64,000 nt of DNA from Micromonosporaceae bacterium. GTDB taxonomy: Bacteria; Actinomycetota; Actinomycetes; Mycobacteriales; Micromonosporaceae. This document shows positions 8,866 to 18,248 of the stretch, piece by piece (the first letter of the stretch is position 1; each line of letters begins with the position of its first letter). The notes below the pieces were generated by a model that saw nothing but the letters and a program-made list of their open reading frames with translations, was not told the DNA's origin and made no database searches. The stretch spans positions 31,680 to 95,679 of the forward strand of contig WHTQ01000006.1 in the NCBI GenBank assembly GCA_009377645.1, in the 5' to 3' direction. The translations under genes were made by a program, and so were the position numbers.

Positions 8866-11800
8866 TCAGCTGGCGGGTAGCCGCCAGGCGCGGTTGATCA
8901 CCTGGTCGATCCGGTTGCCGCCGGCGTCCCAGGCCTCGACCCGCACCGACGCGAAGCCGGAGCCGGCCGGCGGCCGGTACGTGAGCACCGCCTGGTACTC
9001 GCCGTCCCCGACCTCGCGCACCGGGCGGGCCAGCCAGCTCGCCCCGTCGTCGTACGAGATCCACAGCCGGGCCCCGGCGATCGCCGGTCCGGCCGCCCCG
9101 GGCTGGTGCCGGACCTGCAGGTCCATCGTGGGCAGCCCGCGGCGGTCCTGCGGTCGCGGCGCCGTGTTGAGCAGGTCCAGTTCGACGTCGTAGTCCACCA
9201 GCAGCAGTGGCACAATCTCCGCCTCACCGTCCGCGGGCCGGGCGGACTGCAGCGTCCAGGCGGTACGCGTGCTCGTCGAGGTGAGCCACCATTCGGCGGT
9301 GCGGGTGAGGTCCAGCTCCAGCCGGTACTCGGCCGGGTCCGGGCTCATCGGGAAGGCTCCTCGTGGCCGGGCCGTTTCGGTGGTCAGCTGGCCGTTCTCG
9401 TACATCCGGAACGCGCTCGTGTACAGGCTGGAGTTGAACAGACCGCGGTGGCCGCGATGCGCGTCCACCCACTCCGCCAGCGCCAGCTGCAGCGTGTCGG
9501 CCTCGCGGTAGGTGGGCTCGCCGCTCTCGAACGCGCCGCCCTCGTTGACACCGGGGTGGGCCGGCTGCTTCCACCAGGTCTGGTCCCGGTGCTCACCCGG
9601 CTGGTACGCGGTGAGCGGCTCGAACATCTGGTTGGGCCGGACGTGCTGCTGGTAGCGGGTATCGCCGGGGACCAGGTACTCGGTCCGCCGGTGTCCGGCG
9701 TAGACGGTGTCCGAGATCAGCAGGGACCGGTTCTGCCAGGGCCGGAAGAAGTGGCGGACCTCGGACATCGGGGTGTCCGCGAGGTCGCCGTGGAAGGCGT
9801 TCTCCACGGTGGCGAGCTGGTTCGGGTCGGCGACGTAGTGCAGCTCGTCCGGGATCCGGTCCGGCTCCGGGAGCACCAGGTCGAACAGGAACGAGCTGGC
9901 CGGCGTGCCGAACAGCCGGACCGTCACCTCCCCGTCGTCGAGCAGCGCCTGCAGCGTGTCACCGTCCTCCATCGACATGGTCATCGACGGGATGGTGGCG
10001 GCGTTGCCCACGAACGCGGACCGGATGCCCGACACATTGTTCGCAACGATCATGGCGCGGGCACCGGCGGCGGCGGCGTTCGCCTCCTGCGCGGCGAAGG
10101 TCAGGGCACTGGTGCGACGGACCAGCACCACCGCGCCGGCCGCGTCGACGCCCTGGTACTCGTCCTCGGTGCCGGTCCCGGCGAACACCAGCGGCAGTGT
10201 GTCGTCGCCGTCGAGGGCCGGCGCGGAGCCGCCCATGGGCAGCACGAGCAGGTCAAGCTCGGTCGGGTCCAGCACGCTCAGCGCGGCGGCGGGCGTCCCG
10301 TGCCGGGTGCGGTGGAGGAACTCGAACCCGCCGGTGCTGACCGGGTCGGTCGGCTTCGCGTAGAACGGGGTGACCGGCCCGGTGGTGAGGTGCTGGAAGT
10401 TGGTGCCCAGCGCGTCACCCCGCCAGTACCCGATGGTCGCGTTGCCGATTGGCCGGGACTCGAAGCCGGGCGCCTCGATCTCGATCGGGATGGCGTCGCG
10501 GGCGTCGAACACGAGCGTGGTGTCCTCGGTGACCTCGACCTCCGGGTCGCCGATCATCACCCGGTCCTGGACCTGCACCTCGGTCGCTTCGTAGGTGTTG
10601 ATCAGCCCCATCACGGAGTAGGTGCCCGGTGGGACCTGGAGCGTGGCGACTCCGTCCACGTACCGCGTGCTCACCTCCGAGAACGCGTTGGCGTCGTGCA
10701 CATCCACGACCCCGATGCTGCTGGTGCCGGTCGCCGGCCGGCCATTCCGGGCGATGCCCTCCACGGTCAGCTGGTACAGCTCCGGCTGCACGTAGAAACC
10801 GACCGGCGTACGGGCGGCGACCTGCCCGCCGGCAGCCTCGGCAACCAGGTAGCCGCCGTAGAGACCGGTCTCGCCGGCGAGCGGGTCGAGCGTGACGGTC
10901 ACCGTCGACACCCCGCCCGGCTCGATCGCGACCTGGTCCGGAGCCACCGACAGCATCGGCTCGGTCGCCTCCGCCCCGTCCCGGCTGGCGACCGCCAGCG
11001 ACAGGTCGAGCGTGACCGGCTGGTCAGTGCGGTTCGTGTAGGTCAGCTCGGCCTGCACCGGTTCGGCGCCGTCCTGTGGGTACGGGAAGAAGCCCAGGTC
11101 GAGCGGGGCGGGGGTGGCCGTGACCGGTGCCTGCAGCGCGGCTGGCACGTCCACCCGGCCGCCGCCCTGCTGGTAGACGTCGAGGTCGCTGCGGGGCGCT
11201 CCGGTGCCGGCGAACCGGGCCTTCACCTCGCCGGCGGCCAGGTCCGGCTCGGCCTGCCGGAGGATCGCGGCCGCGCCCGCCACATGCGGGGTGGCCATCG
11301 AGGTGCCGCTGAGGATGGTGTAGTTCTCGTCCACCGGCGTACCGCGGCTGGTGCCGGCCGCCCGGGCCGAGACGATGCTCACGCCGGGGGCGGTCACGTC
11401 CGGCTTGACCGCGTGGTCACCCAGCCGCGGGCCGCGGCTGGAGGTGGCGGCGAGCTGCTCGGTCTTGCTCACCGAGCCGACCGTCAGGGCGGCGTCGGCG
11501 GCACCCGGTGCTCCGATCGTGTAGTCCCGGGACCCGTTGTTGCCGGCGGCGATCACGAACAGCAGGTCGTGCTGGGCGGTGAGGGTGTTCACGGCCTGGC
11601 TCATCGGGTCGGTGCCGTCGGCCGGGTCGGTCCCGAGGCTCAGGTTGACCACATCGGCACCCTGGTCGGCCGCCCACTGCATGCCGGCGATCGCCCAGGA
11701 GGACTGGCCGGAGCCGGTGTCGCCGAGCACCTTGCCGTTGAGCAACCGGGCGCCGGGTGCCACCCCGACGTACTGGCCGCCGGAGGCTGCCCCGGTGCCG

Positions 11801-12639
11801 GCGACGGTGCCGCCCACGTGGGTGCCGTGGCCGTGCCGGTCGGAGGCGGTGTCCGAGGTGGTGAAGTTCTCGGCACCTGCGACCTGGCTGGCCAGGTCCG
11901 GGTGCGTGGCGTCGATGCCGGTGTCGAGCACCGCCACGGTCACGCCGGTGCCGTCGAACCCGGCGTCCCACGCCTCGGGGGCGCCGATCTGCGGCACGCT
12001 GACGTCCAGCGACGCGGTGATCTGCTCGTCCAGCCAGATCCGGTCGATCCCGGCGAGCGGTCCGGTGGTCGCGGCACGGTCACCACTGCCGGCGCCGACC
12101 TGCCCGCCACCCGCGGCGCGCCACCAGTCGGTGCCGTCGATGGTCACCGCCTGCCCGTCGATGCTGGGCAGGTCGGCGGTGACCGTCGCGCCCGCCACCG
12201 CCCCGGCGGACTGGGCGGCGACCCGGTCCTGGGAGGTGGTGATCACCGGGATCCCGTCGGTGTAGCCGTAGCCGGCGAGCTTGCTGACGTTGAACAGCTC
12301 CCGGTCGAGCAGGTCCGGGACCAGCCCGGCGGCATCGGACGGGATGACGTACAGGTCCTGGTCACGCTCGATCGTCTCGAACGACGGCGCGTACCCGTCC
12401 CGGGGTGCCGGGTCGATCTCGACGGCCTGGTCGCCGCCGGGCAGGTGCTGGACCTGGACCTGGTCGCCGGTCAGCAGGGTAAGCGTCACCAGCGGAGCCG
12501 TGGCCTCGGCCGGCGGCCGGAGCTCTGGTGCCTGGTTCGGGGGTTGGGCGCCGGCCGCGCCGACGGAGGCGACGGAGGCGGCTATCACCAGTGTGAACGC
12601 GAGGGCGCTGGCCAGCACGCGGGGGTGGTTGCGAGTCAT
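8866..12639 (-). CDS. Secreted S8 family serine peptidase (subtilase S8-1)
   Basis: A 1257-residue secreted subtilisin-like protease. A Sec signal peptide (residues 1-31) is followed by a propeptide with LLTGDQVQV, then the catalytic domain with Asp239 (VLDTGID), His271 (HGHGTHVGG), the oxyanion Asn in AAGNNGS and Ser447 (GTSMATPH). A PA-like insertion (about residues 790-880) and beta-sandwich domains follow. The last 130 residues form a domain that matches the separate protein encoded at 50115-50726 (for example LWISYDDGASW compared with LEVSFDGGDTW). AAGGA precedes the ATG. It is divergent from a TrmB/LuxR-type regulator, the likely controller (inference). Probable role is extracellular protein degradation. 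Confidence 0.93.
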   Translation of the reverse strand: MTRNHPRVLASALAFTLVIAASVASVGAAGAQPPNQAPELRPPAEATAPLVTLTLLTGDQVQVQHLPGGDQAVEIDPAPRDGYAPSFETIERDQDLYVIPSDAAGLVPDLLDRELFNVSKLAGYGYTDGIPVITTSQDRVAAQSAGAVAGATVTADLPSIDGQAVTIDGTDWWRAAGGGQVGAGSGDRAATTGPLAGIDRIWLDEQITASLDVSVPQIGAPEAWDAGFDGTGVTVAVLDTGIDATHPDLASQVAGAENFTTSDTASDRHGHGTHVGGTVAGTGAASGGQYVGVAPGARLLNGKVLGDTGSGQSSWAIAGMQWAADQGADVVNLSLGTDPADGTDPMSQAVNTLTAQHDLLFVIAAGNNGSRDYTIGAPGAADAALTVGSVSKTEQLAATSSRGPRLGDHAVKPDVTAPGVSIVSARAAGTSRGTPVDENYTILSGTSMATPHVAGAAAILRQAEPDLAAGEVKARFAGTGAPRSDLDVYQQGGGRVDVPAALQAPVTATPAPLDLGFFPYPQDGAEPVQAELTYTNRTDQPVTLDLSLAVASRDGAEATEPMLSVAPDQVAIEPGGVSTVTVTLDPLAGETGLYGGYLVAEAAGGQVAARTPVGFYVQPELYQLTVEGIARNGRPATGTSSIGVVDVHDANAFSEVSTRYVDGVATLQVPPGTYSVMGLINTYEATEVQVQDRVMIGDPEVEVTEDTTLVFDARDAIPIEIEAPGFESRPIGNATIGYWRGDALGTNFQHLTTGPVTPFYAKPTDPVSTGGFEFLHRTRHGTPAAALSVLDPTELDLLVLPMGGSAPALDGDDTLPLVFAGTGTEDEYQGVDAAGAVVLVRRTSALTFAAQEANAAAAGARAMIVANNVSGIRSAFVGNAATIPSMTMSMEDGDTLQALLDDGEVTVRLFGTPASSFLFDLVLPEPDRIPDELHYVADPNQLATVENAFHGDLADTPMSEVRHFFRPWQNRSLLISDTVYAGHRRTEYLVPGDTRYQQHVRPNQMFEPLTAYQPGEHRDQTWWKQPAHPGVNEGGAFESGEPTYREADTLQLALAEWVDAHRGHRGLFNSSLYTSAFRMYENGQLTTETARPRGAFPMSPDPAEYRLELDLTRTAEWWLTSTSTRTAWTLQSARPADGEAEIVPLLLVDYDVELDLLNTAPRPQDRRGLPTMDLQVRHQPGAAGPAIAGARLWISYDDGASWLARPVREVGDGEYQAVLTYRPPAGSGFASVRVEAWDAGGNRIDQVINRAWRLPAS

Positions 12640-12752
12640 CTGGGTCCTTCGGGTGGCTCAGTCGGGGCGGGTGGGGCGGCGGCGGGTGTCCGCGACCAGG
12701 GGGCCGTCGGGCATCGCGCCGTCGGGGCCGCCTGCCCGTAGTCTGCCGCAGG

Positions 12753-12787
12753 TTGCGCGCAAACGGGCGTCGTGTTTATGTCATGAC
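12753..12787. promoter_or_regulatory. Palindromes in subtilase/regulator divergent region
   Basis: The 192-bp region between the divergent genes contains two perfect palindromes, TTGCGCGCAA (12753-12762) and GTCATGAC (12780-12787), close upstream of the regulator ATG. They are candidate operators for the regulator or another factor. Short palindromes can arise by chance, so this is weak. Confidence 0.3.
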
Positions 12788-12831
12788 GCAGACAGGTCGC
12801 GTGCACCCGGCACGCGGAGACGGAGGCCCCC

Positions 12832-13857
12832 ATGCATCAGCCCGCTGCGTTGGACGAGCCCAACGGTCACCGGCCGCTCGCCACGGTCGGCGTCGACCAG
12901 CTGGCGGAGCGCATCTACCGGCACCTGCTGGACCAGCCGACCTCGACCCTGTCCGAGGTCGCGACCGACCTGGCGCTCCCGGTCTCCCGGGTCCGGCGGG
13001 CGATCACCGGGCTGGAGAACATGGGGCTGGTCAGCGCCGCCCCGACCCGGCCGCGCTGCTACACCGCCGCATCGCCGCAGGTGGCGCTGGAAGCCCTGGT
13101 CCACCACCAGCTGGAGCAGCTCTCAGCGGTGCGGGCCGCCGCGGAGCAGCTGCAGGAGCGCTTCCACGCCACCGTCGGGGCCCGGGCGTTCGAGGCGGTC
13201 GAGCTGCTGACCGGCCCGGAGGCGATCGGTCAGCACTTCACGCAGATGGAGCAGACCGCCCAGCGGGAGATCGCGGTGCTCGACCGCCCGCCGTACTTCC
13301 TGCCCGCCGTGCTCAACCAGCGGGTCGAGGCGCACGCCCTGCGGCGAGGGATCCCGGTCCGCGGGGTCTACGCGCACCAGGCGCTGGAGCTGCCCGGGCG
13401 GCTGGAGCAGATCCGCACCTCGGCCCGGGTCGGCGAGCAGGCCCGGCTGATCGCCGAGCTGCCGCTGAAGGTCGCCCTGGTCGACGACAGCGCGCTGGTT
13501 CCGCTGCTCGCGCACCCCGGCGACGAGCGGGCGCTGGTGATCCACCGGTCCGCGCTGGTCGCCGGGCTGTACCTGCTCTTCGAGCTGCTCTGGGAGCAGG
13601 CGACTCCGCTGTCCCTGGTCGACGAGCCGGCCGGAGCCGCGGCCGGGCGGGCCGGCGACGCCCCGGACTGCGAGATCGCGACCCTGCTGGCGAGCGGGCT
13701 GCCGGACAAGGTGATCGCGCGTCAGCTCGGCGTGAGCCTGCGGACGGTCGCCCGGCGGGTCGGTGCGTTGATGGACCGGCTCGGCGCGCAGACCCGGTTC
13801 CAGGCCGGGGTCCGGGCCGCCACGCAGGGGCTACTCGACCCACCCCCGGTAGCGTAG
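12832..13857 (+). CDS. TrmB-like / LuxR-type HTH transcriptional regulator
   Basis: A 341-residue regulator with two DNA-binding regions. Residues about 20-75 form a winged-helix of TrmB/MarR type (STLSEVATDLALPVSRVRRAI). A phospholipase D-like sensor region follows, as in TrmB proteins, and residues about 285-330 form a LuxR-like HTH (LLASGLPDKVIARQLGVSLRTVARRV). The second HTH has lost the usual LTxRE opening. Genes of this type often lie beside secreted hydrolase genes in actinomycetes; here the neighbour is the divergent subtilase S8-1. The ATG at 12832 follows GGAGACGGAGG. Confidence 0.85.
   Translation: MHQPAALDEPNGHRPLATVGVDQLAERIYRHLLDQPTSTLSEVATDLALPVSRVRRAITGLENMGLVSAAPTRPRCYTAASPQVALEALVHHQLEQLSAVRAAAEQLQERFHATVGARAFEAVELLTGPEAIGQHFTQMEQTAQREIAVLDRPPYFLPAVLNQRVEAHALRRGIPVRGVYAHQALELPGRLEQIRTSARVGEQARLIAELPLKVALVDDSALVPLLAHPGDERALVIHRSALVAGLYLLFELLWEQATPLSLVDEPAGAAAGRAGDAPDCEIATLLASGLPDKVIARQLGVSLRTVARRVGALMDRLGAQTRFQAGVRAATQGLLDPPPVA
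13850..13855 (+). promoter_or_regulatory. Leaderless -10 element of hydrolase gene
   Basis: TAGCGT, then 7 nt, then GTG at 13863. The hexamer overlaps the last codons of the regulator gene. The hydrolase can thus be transcribed on its own as well as by read-through. Confidence 0.5.
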
Positions 13858-13862
13858 GCGGT

Positions 13863-14504
13863 GTGAACACGCGACCAGCCGAGACCTGGGCGACCCAGAC
13901 GCCGCAGGGCGCCGCCGAGGTGGAGCTGACCCGTCCGGCCGGTGCACCGGGAGGGCTGCTGGCGCTCGGCCACGGGGCCGGCGGCCACATCGACACACCG
14001 GACCTGCGGGCGGTACGGGCGGCGGCGCTGGACGCCGGGCTGGCGGTGGCCCGGATCACCCAGCCGTACCGGGTGGCCGGCCGCCGGTCCACGCCGCCGG
14101 CTCCCCGGCTGGACCAGGCGTGGACCGCGGTTCTGGCCGCCCTGCGGGCCGATCCGGACCTGGCGGCGGTCCCGCTGATCGCGGGCGGGCGCTCGAGCGG
14201 TGCCCGGGTGGCCTGCCGGACCGCGGTCGCCACCGGGGCGGCCGCCGTGGTGGCGCTCGCGTTCCCGGTGCACCCGCCGGGCCGCCCGGAGCGCTCCCGG
14301 CTGGACGAGCTGGACGGAGCGGTGCCGACCCTGGTGGTCAACGGGGACCGGGACCCGTTCGGGGTGCCGCCGCAGCGTCCAGGGGTGACCGTGGTGATCC
14401 GCCCGGGCGAGCGGCACGACCTGAAGCGGGACCCGGGCGCGGTCGCGGACGCGGTGCTCGACTTCCTGCGGGAGCACCGCTGGGTGGCGGCTCAGGCGAG
14501 GTAG
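13863..14504 (+). CDS. Alpha/beta-hydrolase (KANL3/Tex30-like family)
   Basis: A 213-residue small alpha/beta-hydrolase. LALGHGAGGHID near the N-terminus forms the oxyanion turn, GGRSSGARVA is the nucleophile elbow (G-x-S-x-G with Ser), and the C-terminal VVNGDRDPFG and PGERHDLK supply the acid and the catalytic His. This layout matches the KANL3/Tex30 domain group of dienelactone-hydrolase-like proteins, whose substrate is unknown. It starts 5 nt after the regulator stop and its last 13 nt overlap the end of the oppositely oriented permease gene. Confidence 0.85.
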   Translation: MNTRPAETWATQTPQGAAEVELTRPAGAPGGLLALGHGAGGHIDTPDLRAVRAAALDAGLAVARITQPYRVAGRRSTPPAPRLDQAWTAVLAALRADPDLAAVPLIAGGRSSGARVACRTAVATGAAAVVALAFPVHPPGRPERSRLDELDGAVPTLVVNGDRDPFGVPPQRPGVTVVIRPGERHDLKRDPGAVADAVLDFLREHRWVAAQAR

Positions 14505-15781
14505 CGCAGCCACAGGTAGGGCATCGCGATCGCGATCGTGATCACGGTGACCACCAGGCCGTACCGGGTGAACTCCCAGAACGAGATCCGCCGCCCGGCC
14601 CGCTCCGCGATCCCGAGCACCACCACGTTGGCCGACGCGCCGACCGCGGTGGCGTTGCCGCCGAGGTCCGCACCGAGCGCCAGCGACCACCACAGCACCT
14701 GGCCCCGGTCGGTCCCGTCGGCGGCGACCAGCTCCGCGACCACCGGGCTCGCGGTCGCCACGTACGGGATGTTGTCCACGATCGCGGACAGGAACGCGGA
14801 CGCCCACAACAGCACGAACGTGGCCAGCCCGAGCCGGCCCTCCACCGCCTCGGCGGCCTGCTCGGCGACGTTCGCGATCACGCCGGTGTTGACCAGCCCG
14901 CCGACCATCACGAACAGGCCGGCGAAGAACGCCAGTGTCGGCCACTCCACGTCCTTGGCCACGCTCTCGGCGTTCAGGCGAGACAGCCCGAGCAGGGTCA
15001 GCCCGCCCACCACCGCGATCACCGACGGCTCCAGGTCGAGGAAGGTGTGCAGCACGAACGCGATCAGCACCGCGCTGAGCACCACCCCGCTGATCGCCAG
15101 CAGCCGGACGTCGTGGATAGCGTCCCGCTCCCGCAGCTGCATGACCTCGGCCGCCCGCTCCGGGTCGTACCGGAACGCCTTCCGGAACAGCACCCGGCAC
15201 AGCCCGATGAACACGACCAGCAGGACCACCACCAGCGGGGCGAGGTGGATCAGGAAGTCGTTGAACGACAGGCCGGCCCGGCTGGCGATGATGATGTTCG
15301 GCGGGTCGCCGACCAGGGTGGCGGTCCCGCCGATGTTGGAGGCGAGCACCTCGGCGATCAGGAACGGCGCCACCGGCACGTTCAGCCGTTCACACACCAG
15401 GAACGTCACCGGGGCGATCAACAGCACGGTGGTGACGTTGTCCAGCGCCGCCGAGGCGACCGCGGTCACCAGCACCAGCAGCACCATCACCGGGAACGGG
15501 CGGCCGCGGGCGCGCTTGGCCGCCCAGATCGCCACATACTCGAAGACCCCGGTCCGCCGGAGCACGGCGACGATCAGCATCATCCCGAGCAGCAGGAAGA
15601 TGACGTGCCAGTCGATCCCCGCCTCCTCCGAGAAGAAGGCGTGCTCGGCGTCGGTGGCCCCGATCACCAGCATGACCACGGCGCCACCCAGCGCCGCCGC
15701 CACCCGGTGCACCCGCTCGGTGGCGATCAACGCGTACGCGGCCGCGAAGATGACGACCGCAGCCCAGGCCTGGGCTGTCAC
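14492..15781 (-). CDS. ArsB/NhaD-family membrane transporter
   Basis: A 429-residue polytopic protein with about 11-12 hydrophobic segments, belonging to the ArsB/NhaD (IT superfamily, P-protein-like) permeases. The family signatures ALDNVTTVLL and SAIVDNIPYVA occur in the two halves, as does GDPPNIII. Substrate could be Na+/H+, arsenite or an organic anion; sequence alone does not decide. The GTG start overlaps the TGA of the upstream CBS gene (GTGA), so the two form a coupled operon, with the CBS protein a likely regulatory partner. It is not part of the ars cluster at 36.6-38.4 kb, which has no exporter of its own. Confidence 0.88.
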   Translation of the reverse strand: MTAQAWAAVVIFAAAYALIATERVHRVAAALGGAVVMLVIGATDAEHAFFSEEAGIDWHVIFLLLGMMLIVAVLRRTGVFEYVAIWAAKRARGRPFPVMVLLVLVTAVASAALDNVTTVLLIAPVTFLVCERLNVPVAPFLIAEVLASNIGGTATLVGDPPNIIIASRAGLSFNDFLIHLAPLVVVLLVVFIGLCRVLFRKAFRYDPERAAEVMQLRERDAIHDVRLLAISGVVLSAVLIAFVLHTFLDLEPSVIAVVGGLTLLGLSRLNAESVAKDVEWPTLAFFAGLFVMVGGLVNTGVIANVAEQAAEAVEGRLGLATFVLLWASAFLSAIVDNIPYVATASPVVAELVAADGTDRGQVLWWSLALGADLGGNATAVGASANVVVLGIAERAGRRISFWEFTRYGLVVTVITIAIAMPYLWLRYLA

Positions 15782-16224
15782 CGGCCCAGCACCCGGTCCA
15801 GCAGCGTGTGCAGGGTGATCGCGCCGATCATGACCCCGTCCCGGTCGACCACGGCGACCACCGGGCTGCGGGTGCGGGCCATCAGCGCCGCGATCTCGAG
15901 CACCGTGTCGTCCTCGTTGACGGCCGGCAGCTCACCCTTCTGCTCCGACAGGCAGTCGGACAGCGTCCGGCCGGCCAGCTTGCGGAGGAACACGTCCGCG
16001 TGCGCCTCGTCGATCACCCGGGCTAGGGCCGGGTCGTCCTGGCTGTAGCGCGGCAACCCCAGCCGCAGCACCTGGGTGGCCGGCAGCACGACGATCGGAC
16101 GGCCGCGCTCGTCGACGACCACCAGGCCGTTGAGGCGATCGGTCGCCAGCCGCCGGGCCGCCTCCAGGGCGGGCGTGTCCATGGTCGCGCTCGGAAACGC
16201 CTCGGCGAGATCCCGGGCCTGCAT
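15778..16224 (-). CDS. CBS-domain protein
   Basis: A 148-residue protein consisting of a CBS pair (about residues 1-60 and 80-146; DRLNGLVVVDERGRP and RSPVVAVVDRDG). CBS pairs bind adenosyl ligands and often gate transporters. It is translationally coupled to the downstream permease. The ATG at 16224 lacks a close Shine-Dalgarno; AAGGGA lies 17 nt upstream. A minus-strand TACAAT at 16271-16276 could be its -10. Confidence 0.85.
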   Translation of the reverse strand: MQARDLAEAFPSATMDTPALEAARRLATDRLNGLVVVDERGRPIVVLPATQVLRLGLPRYSQDDPALARVIDEAHADVFLRKLAGRTLSDCLSEQKGELPAVNEDDTVLEIAALMARTRSPVVAVVDRDGVMIGAITLHTLLDRVLGR

Positions 16225-16270
16225 ACCGGCTGCACCAATCCCTTCTCGTCGGGGAGGATGGGTTCACGAG

Positions 16271-16276
16271 ATTGTA
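16271..16276 (-). promoter_or_regulatory. Probable -10 of CBS-permease operon
   Basis: TACAAT on the minus strand, preceded by TGGA, 47 nt before the CBS ATG. It is one of few AT-rich hexamers in the gap. No good -35 is visible. Confidence 0.4.
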
Positions 16277-16396
16277 TCCAGCCGACCAGCGACCGGCGGT
16301 GGGCGCATCCGCGCTGGCCGGGCCGCCGACCGGCCGGCGCTGCACCGGACAGGACCCAGTACAGTGATCGGGTCCAGGGCTGATCCGGAGTGGAAG

Positions 16397-18106
16397 GTGG
16401 CCAGCTCTTCGATGTCCAGCCAGCCCGGGGGAGCCGCGGCGACCGGGGCCGAGCCGGCGCCGGTCAGCTTCGCCGAGCTCGGGCTGCGCCCGGAGCTGCT
16501 GCTGGCGCTGTCCAGCCTGGGCTACGAGGAGCCCACCCCGATCCAGCGCGAGGCGATCCCGCCGCTGCTGGCCGGGCGGGACCTGCGCGGCCAGGCGGCG
16601 ACCGGGACCGGCAAGACCGCGGCGTTCGCGCTGCCGGCGCTGCAGCGGCTGCCCGAGGCCGCCGAGCGCGGTCCGGAGCCGTCGATCCTGGTGCTCGTAC
16701 CCACCCGGGAGCTGGCTGTGCAGGTCTCCCAGGCGTTCCACCGGTACGGCCGGGACCTCGGCGTGCGGGTGCTTCCGATCTACGGTGGACAGCCGATCGG
16801 AGCGCAGCTGCGGGCGCTGCAGCGCGGCGTCGACGTGGCGGTCGCCACACCCGGTCGGGCGCGGGACCACCTCGGGCGCGGCACGCTGCGGCTGGACGGG
16901 GTACGGACGGTGGTGCTGGACGAGGCCGACGAGATGCTGGACATGGGGTTCGCCGAGGACCTCGAGGCGATCCTCGACCGGACCCCGGCGCAGCGGCAGA
17001 CCGTGCTGTTCTCCGCGACCATGCCCGCCCGGATCGACGGGATCGCCCGCCGCCACCTGCGGGACCCGATCCGGATCGAGATGGGCCACGCGGCGGTGGC
17101 CAGTGGCGAGCCGCCGCGGGTGCGGCAGACCGCGTACGTGGTCGCCCGGGCGCACAAGCCCGCCGCGCTCGGGCGGGTGCTGGACGTGGCGGCGCCGGCG
17201 GCCGCGATCGTGTTCTGCCGCACCCGGGAGGAGGTCGACCAGCTCACCGAGACCCTGAACGGGCGCGGCTACCGGGCCGAGGCGCTGCACGGGGGGATGG
17301 GCCAGGAGCAGCGCGACCGGGTGATGGGGCGGCTGCGGGGCGGGACCGCCGAGCTGCTGATCGCCACCGACCTGGCCGCCCGCGGCCTGGATGTCGAGCA
17401 GCTCACCCACGTCGTCAACTACCACGTCCCGTCCGACCCGGGGGCGTACGTGCACCGGATCGGTCGGGTGGGCCGGGCCGGCCGGACCGGCGAGGCGATC
17501 ACCCTGGCCGAGCCGCGGGAGCACCGGATGCTCAAGGCGATCGAGCGGGTGACCCGGCAACGGATCGCGGTGGAGAGCGTGCCGACCGTGGCCGACCTGC
17601 GAGCGCGGCGGCTGGAGCTGACCCGGGCGGCGCTGCAGGAGAGCCTGCTCGCCGACGACCTGGAGCATTTCCGGGTGGTGGTCGAGTCGCTCGCCGGCGA
17701 GTTCGACATCATGGACGTCGCGCTGGCGGCGGTGAAGCTGGCTCACGAGTCCAGCGGTGGCGACGCGAGCGAGACCGACGATGCGGAGATCCCGGCGGTC
17801 GCCGCCCCGCCCCCGCCTCCGCCGCCGTCCGGGCGGACCCGACCGTCGGGCCGCCGCCGGCCGCCCACCGGTGAGCCGGTGGCGCGGCTGTTCCTCGGGC
17901 TCGGGCGGCGCGCCGGGATCCGGCCGCAGGACGTGGTCGGGGCGATCGCCGGCGAGACTCGGCTGACCGGCCGGGACATCGGGGCGATCGAGATCGCCGA
18001 CCGGTTCTCGCTGGTGGAGGTGCCGGAGTCGGCCGCCGAGGAGGTCATCGCCGCGCTGCGACGCAGCACCATCAAGGGCCGGAGGCCGACCGCCCGCCGC
18101 GGTTGA
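16397..18106 (+). CDS. deaD: DEAD-box RNA helicase with DbpA-like RNA-binding domain
   Basis: A 569-residue ATP-dependent RNA helicase. Q-motif PTPIQREAI, motif I ATGTGKT, motif Ia PTRELA, TPGR, motif II DEAD (VVLDEADEMLDMGF), motif III SAT, then FCRTREEV, ATDLAARGLD and HRIGRVGRAG. After a proline-rich, disordered linker the C-terminus carries a DbpA-type RNA-binding domain (about residues 490-560, VARLFLGLGRRAGI). CsdA/DeaD-type enzymes act in ribosome assembly and mRNA turnover. Start: GTG at 16397 with GGAG 6 nt upstream; ATG at 16412 is an alternative. Confidence 0.94.
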   Translation: MASSSMSSQPGGAAATGAEPAPVSFAELGLRPELLLALSSLGYEEPTPIQREAIPPLLAGRDLRGQAATGTGKTAAFALPALQRLPEAAERGPEPSILVLVPTRELAVQVSQAFHRYGRDLGVRVLPIYGGQPIGAQLRALQRGVDVAVATPGRARDHLGRGTLRLDGVRTVVLDEADEMLDMGFAEDLEAILDRTPAQRQTVLFSATMPARIDGIARRHLRDPIRIEMGHAAVASGEPPRVRQTAYVVARAHKPAALGRVLDVAAPAAAIVFCRTREEVDQLTETLNGRGYRAEALHGGMGQEQRDRVMGRLRGGTAELLIATDLAARGLDVEQLTHVVNYHVPSDPGAYVHRIGRVGRAGRTGEAITLAEPREHRMLKAIERVTRQRIAVESVPTVADLRARRLELTRAALQESLLADDLEHFRVVVESLAGEFDIMDVALAAVKLAHESSGGDASETDDAEIPAVAAPPPPPPPSGRTRPSGRRRPPTGEPVARLFLGLGRRAGIRPQDVVGAIAGETRLTGRDIGAIEIADRFSLVEVPESAAEEVIAALRRSTIKGRRPTARRG

Positions 18107-18248
18107 CACCGGTGGCCGCCGAGCCGGTCGTGAGCCGGCGCCGGAGCAGCCCAGCTGCGATCATGGGGTGGTGGGTGTCCGGGCCGAGCCGGTGGCGCCG
18201 ACGTCTCGGGTGAGCGGCGCCGCGGCGGCGCCGGCGGAGGGAGACGTG

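Noticed and set aside
9106..12741. A 1211-codon plus-strand frame opposite subtilase S8-1, and a similar frame at 52010-53833 opposite S8-2
   Set aside because: Long antisense frames are expected in DNA with GC-rich third positions; the translations are Arg/Gly-rich and domain-free, whereas the minus-strand proteins have full catalytic triads.
14492..15781. Arsenite exporter belonging to the ars cluster
   Set aside because: ArsB and NhaD families are hard to separate by eye, the gene pairs with a CBS gene rather than arsR, and it is 21 kb away with no ArsR-type operator seen.
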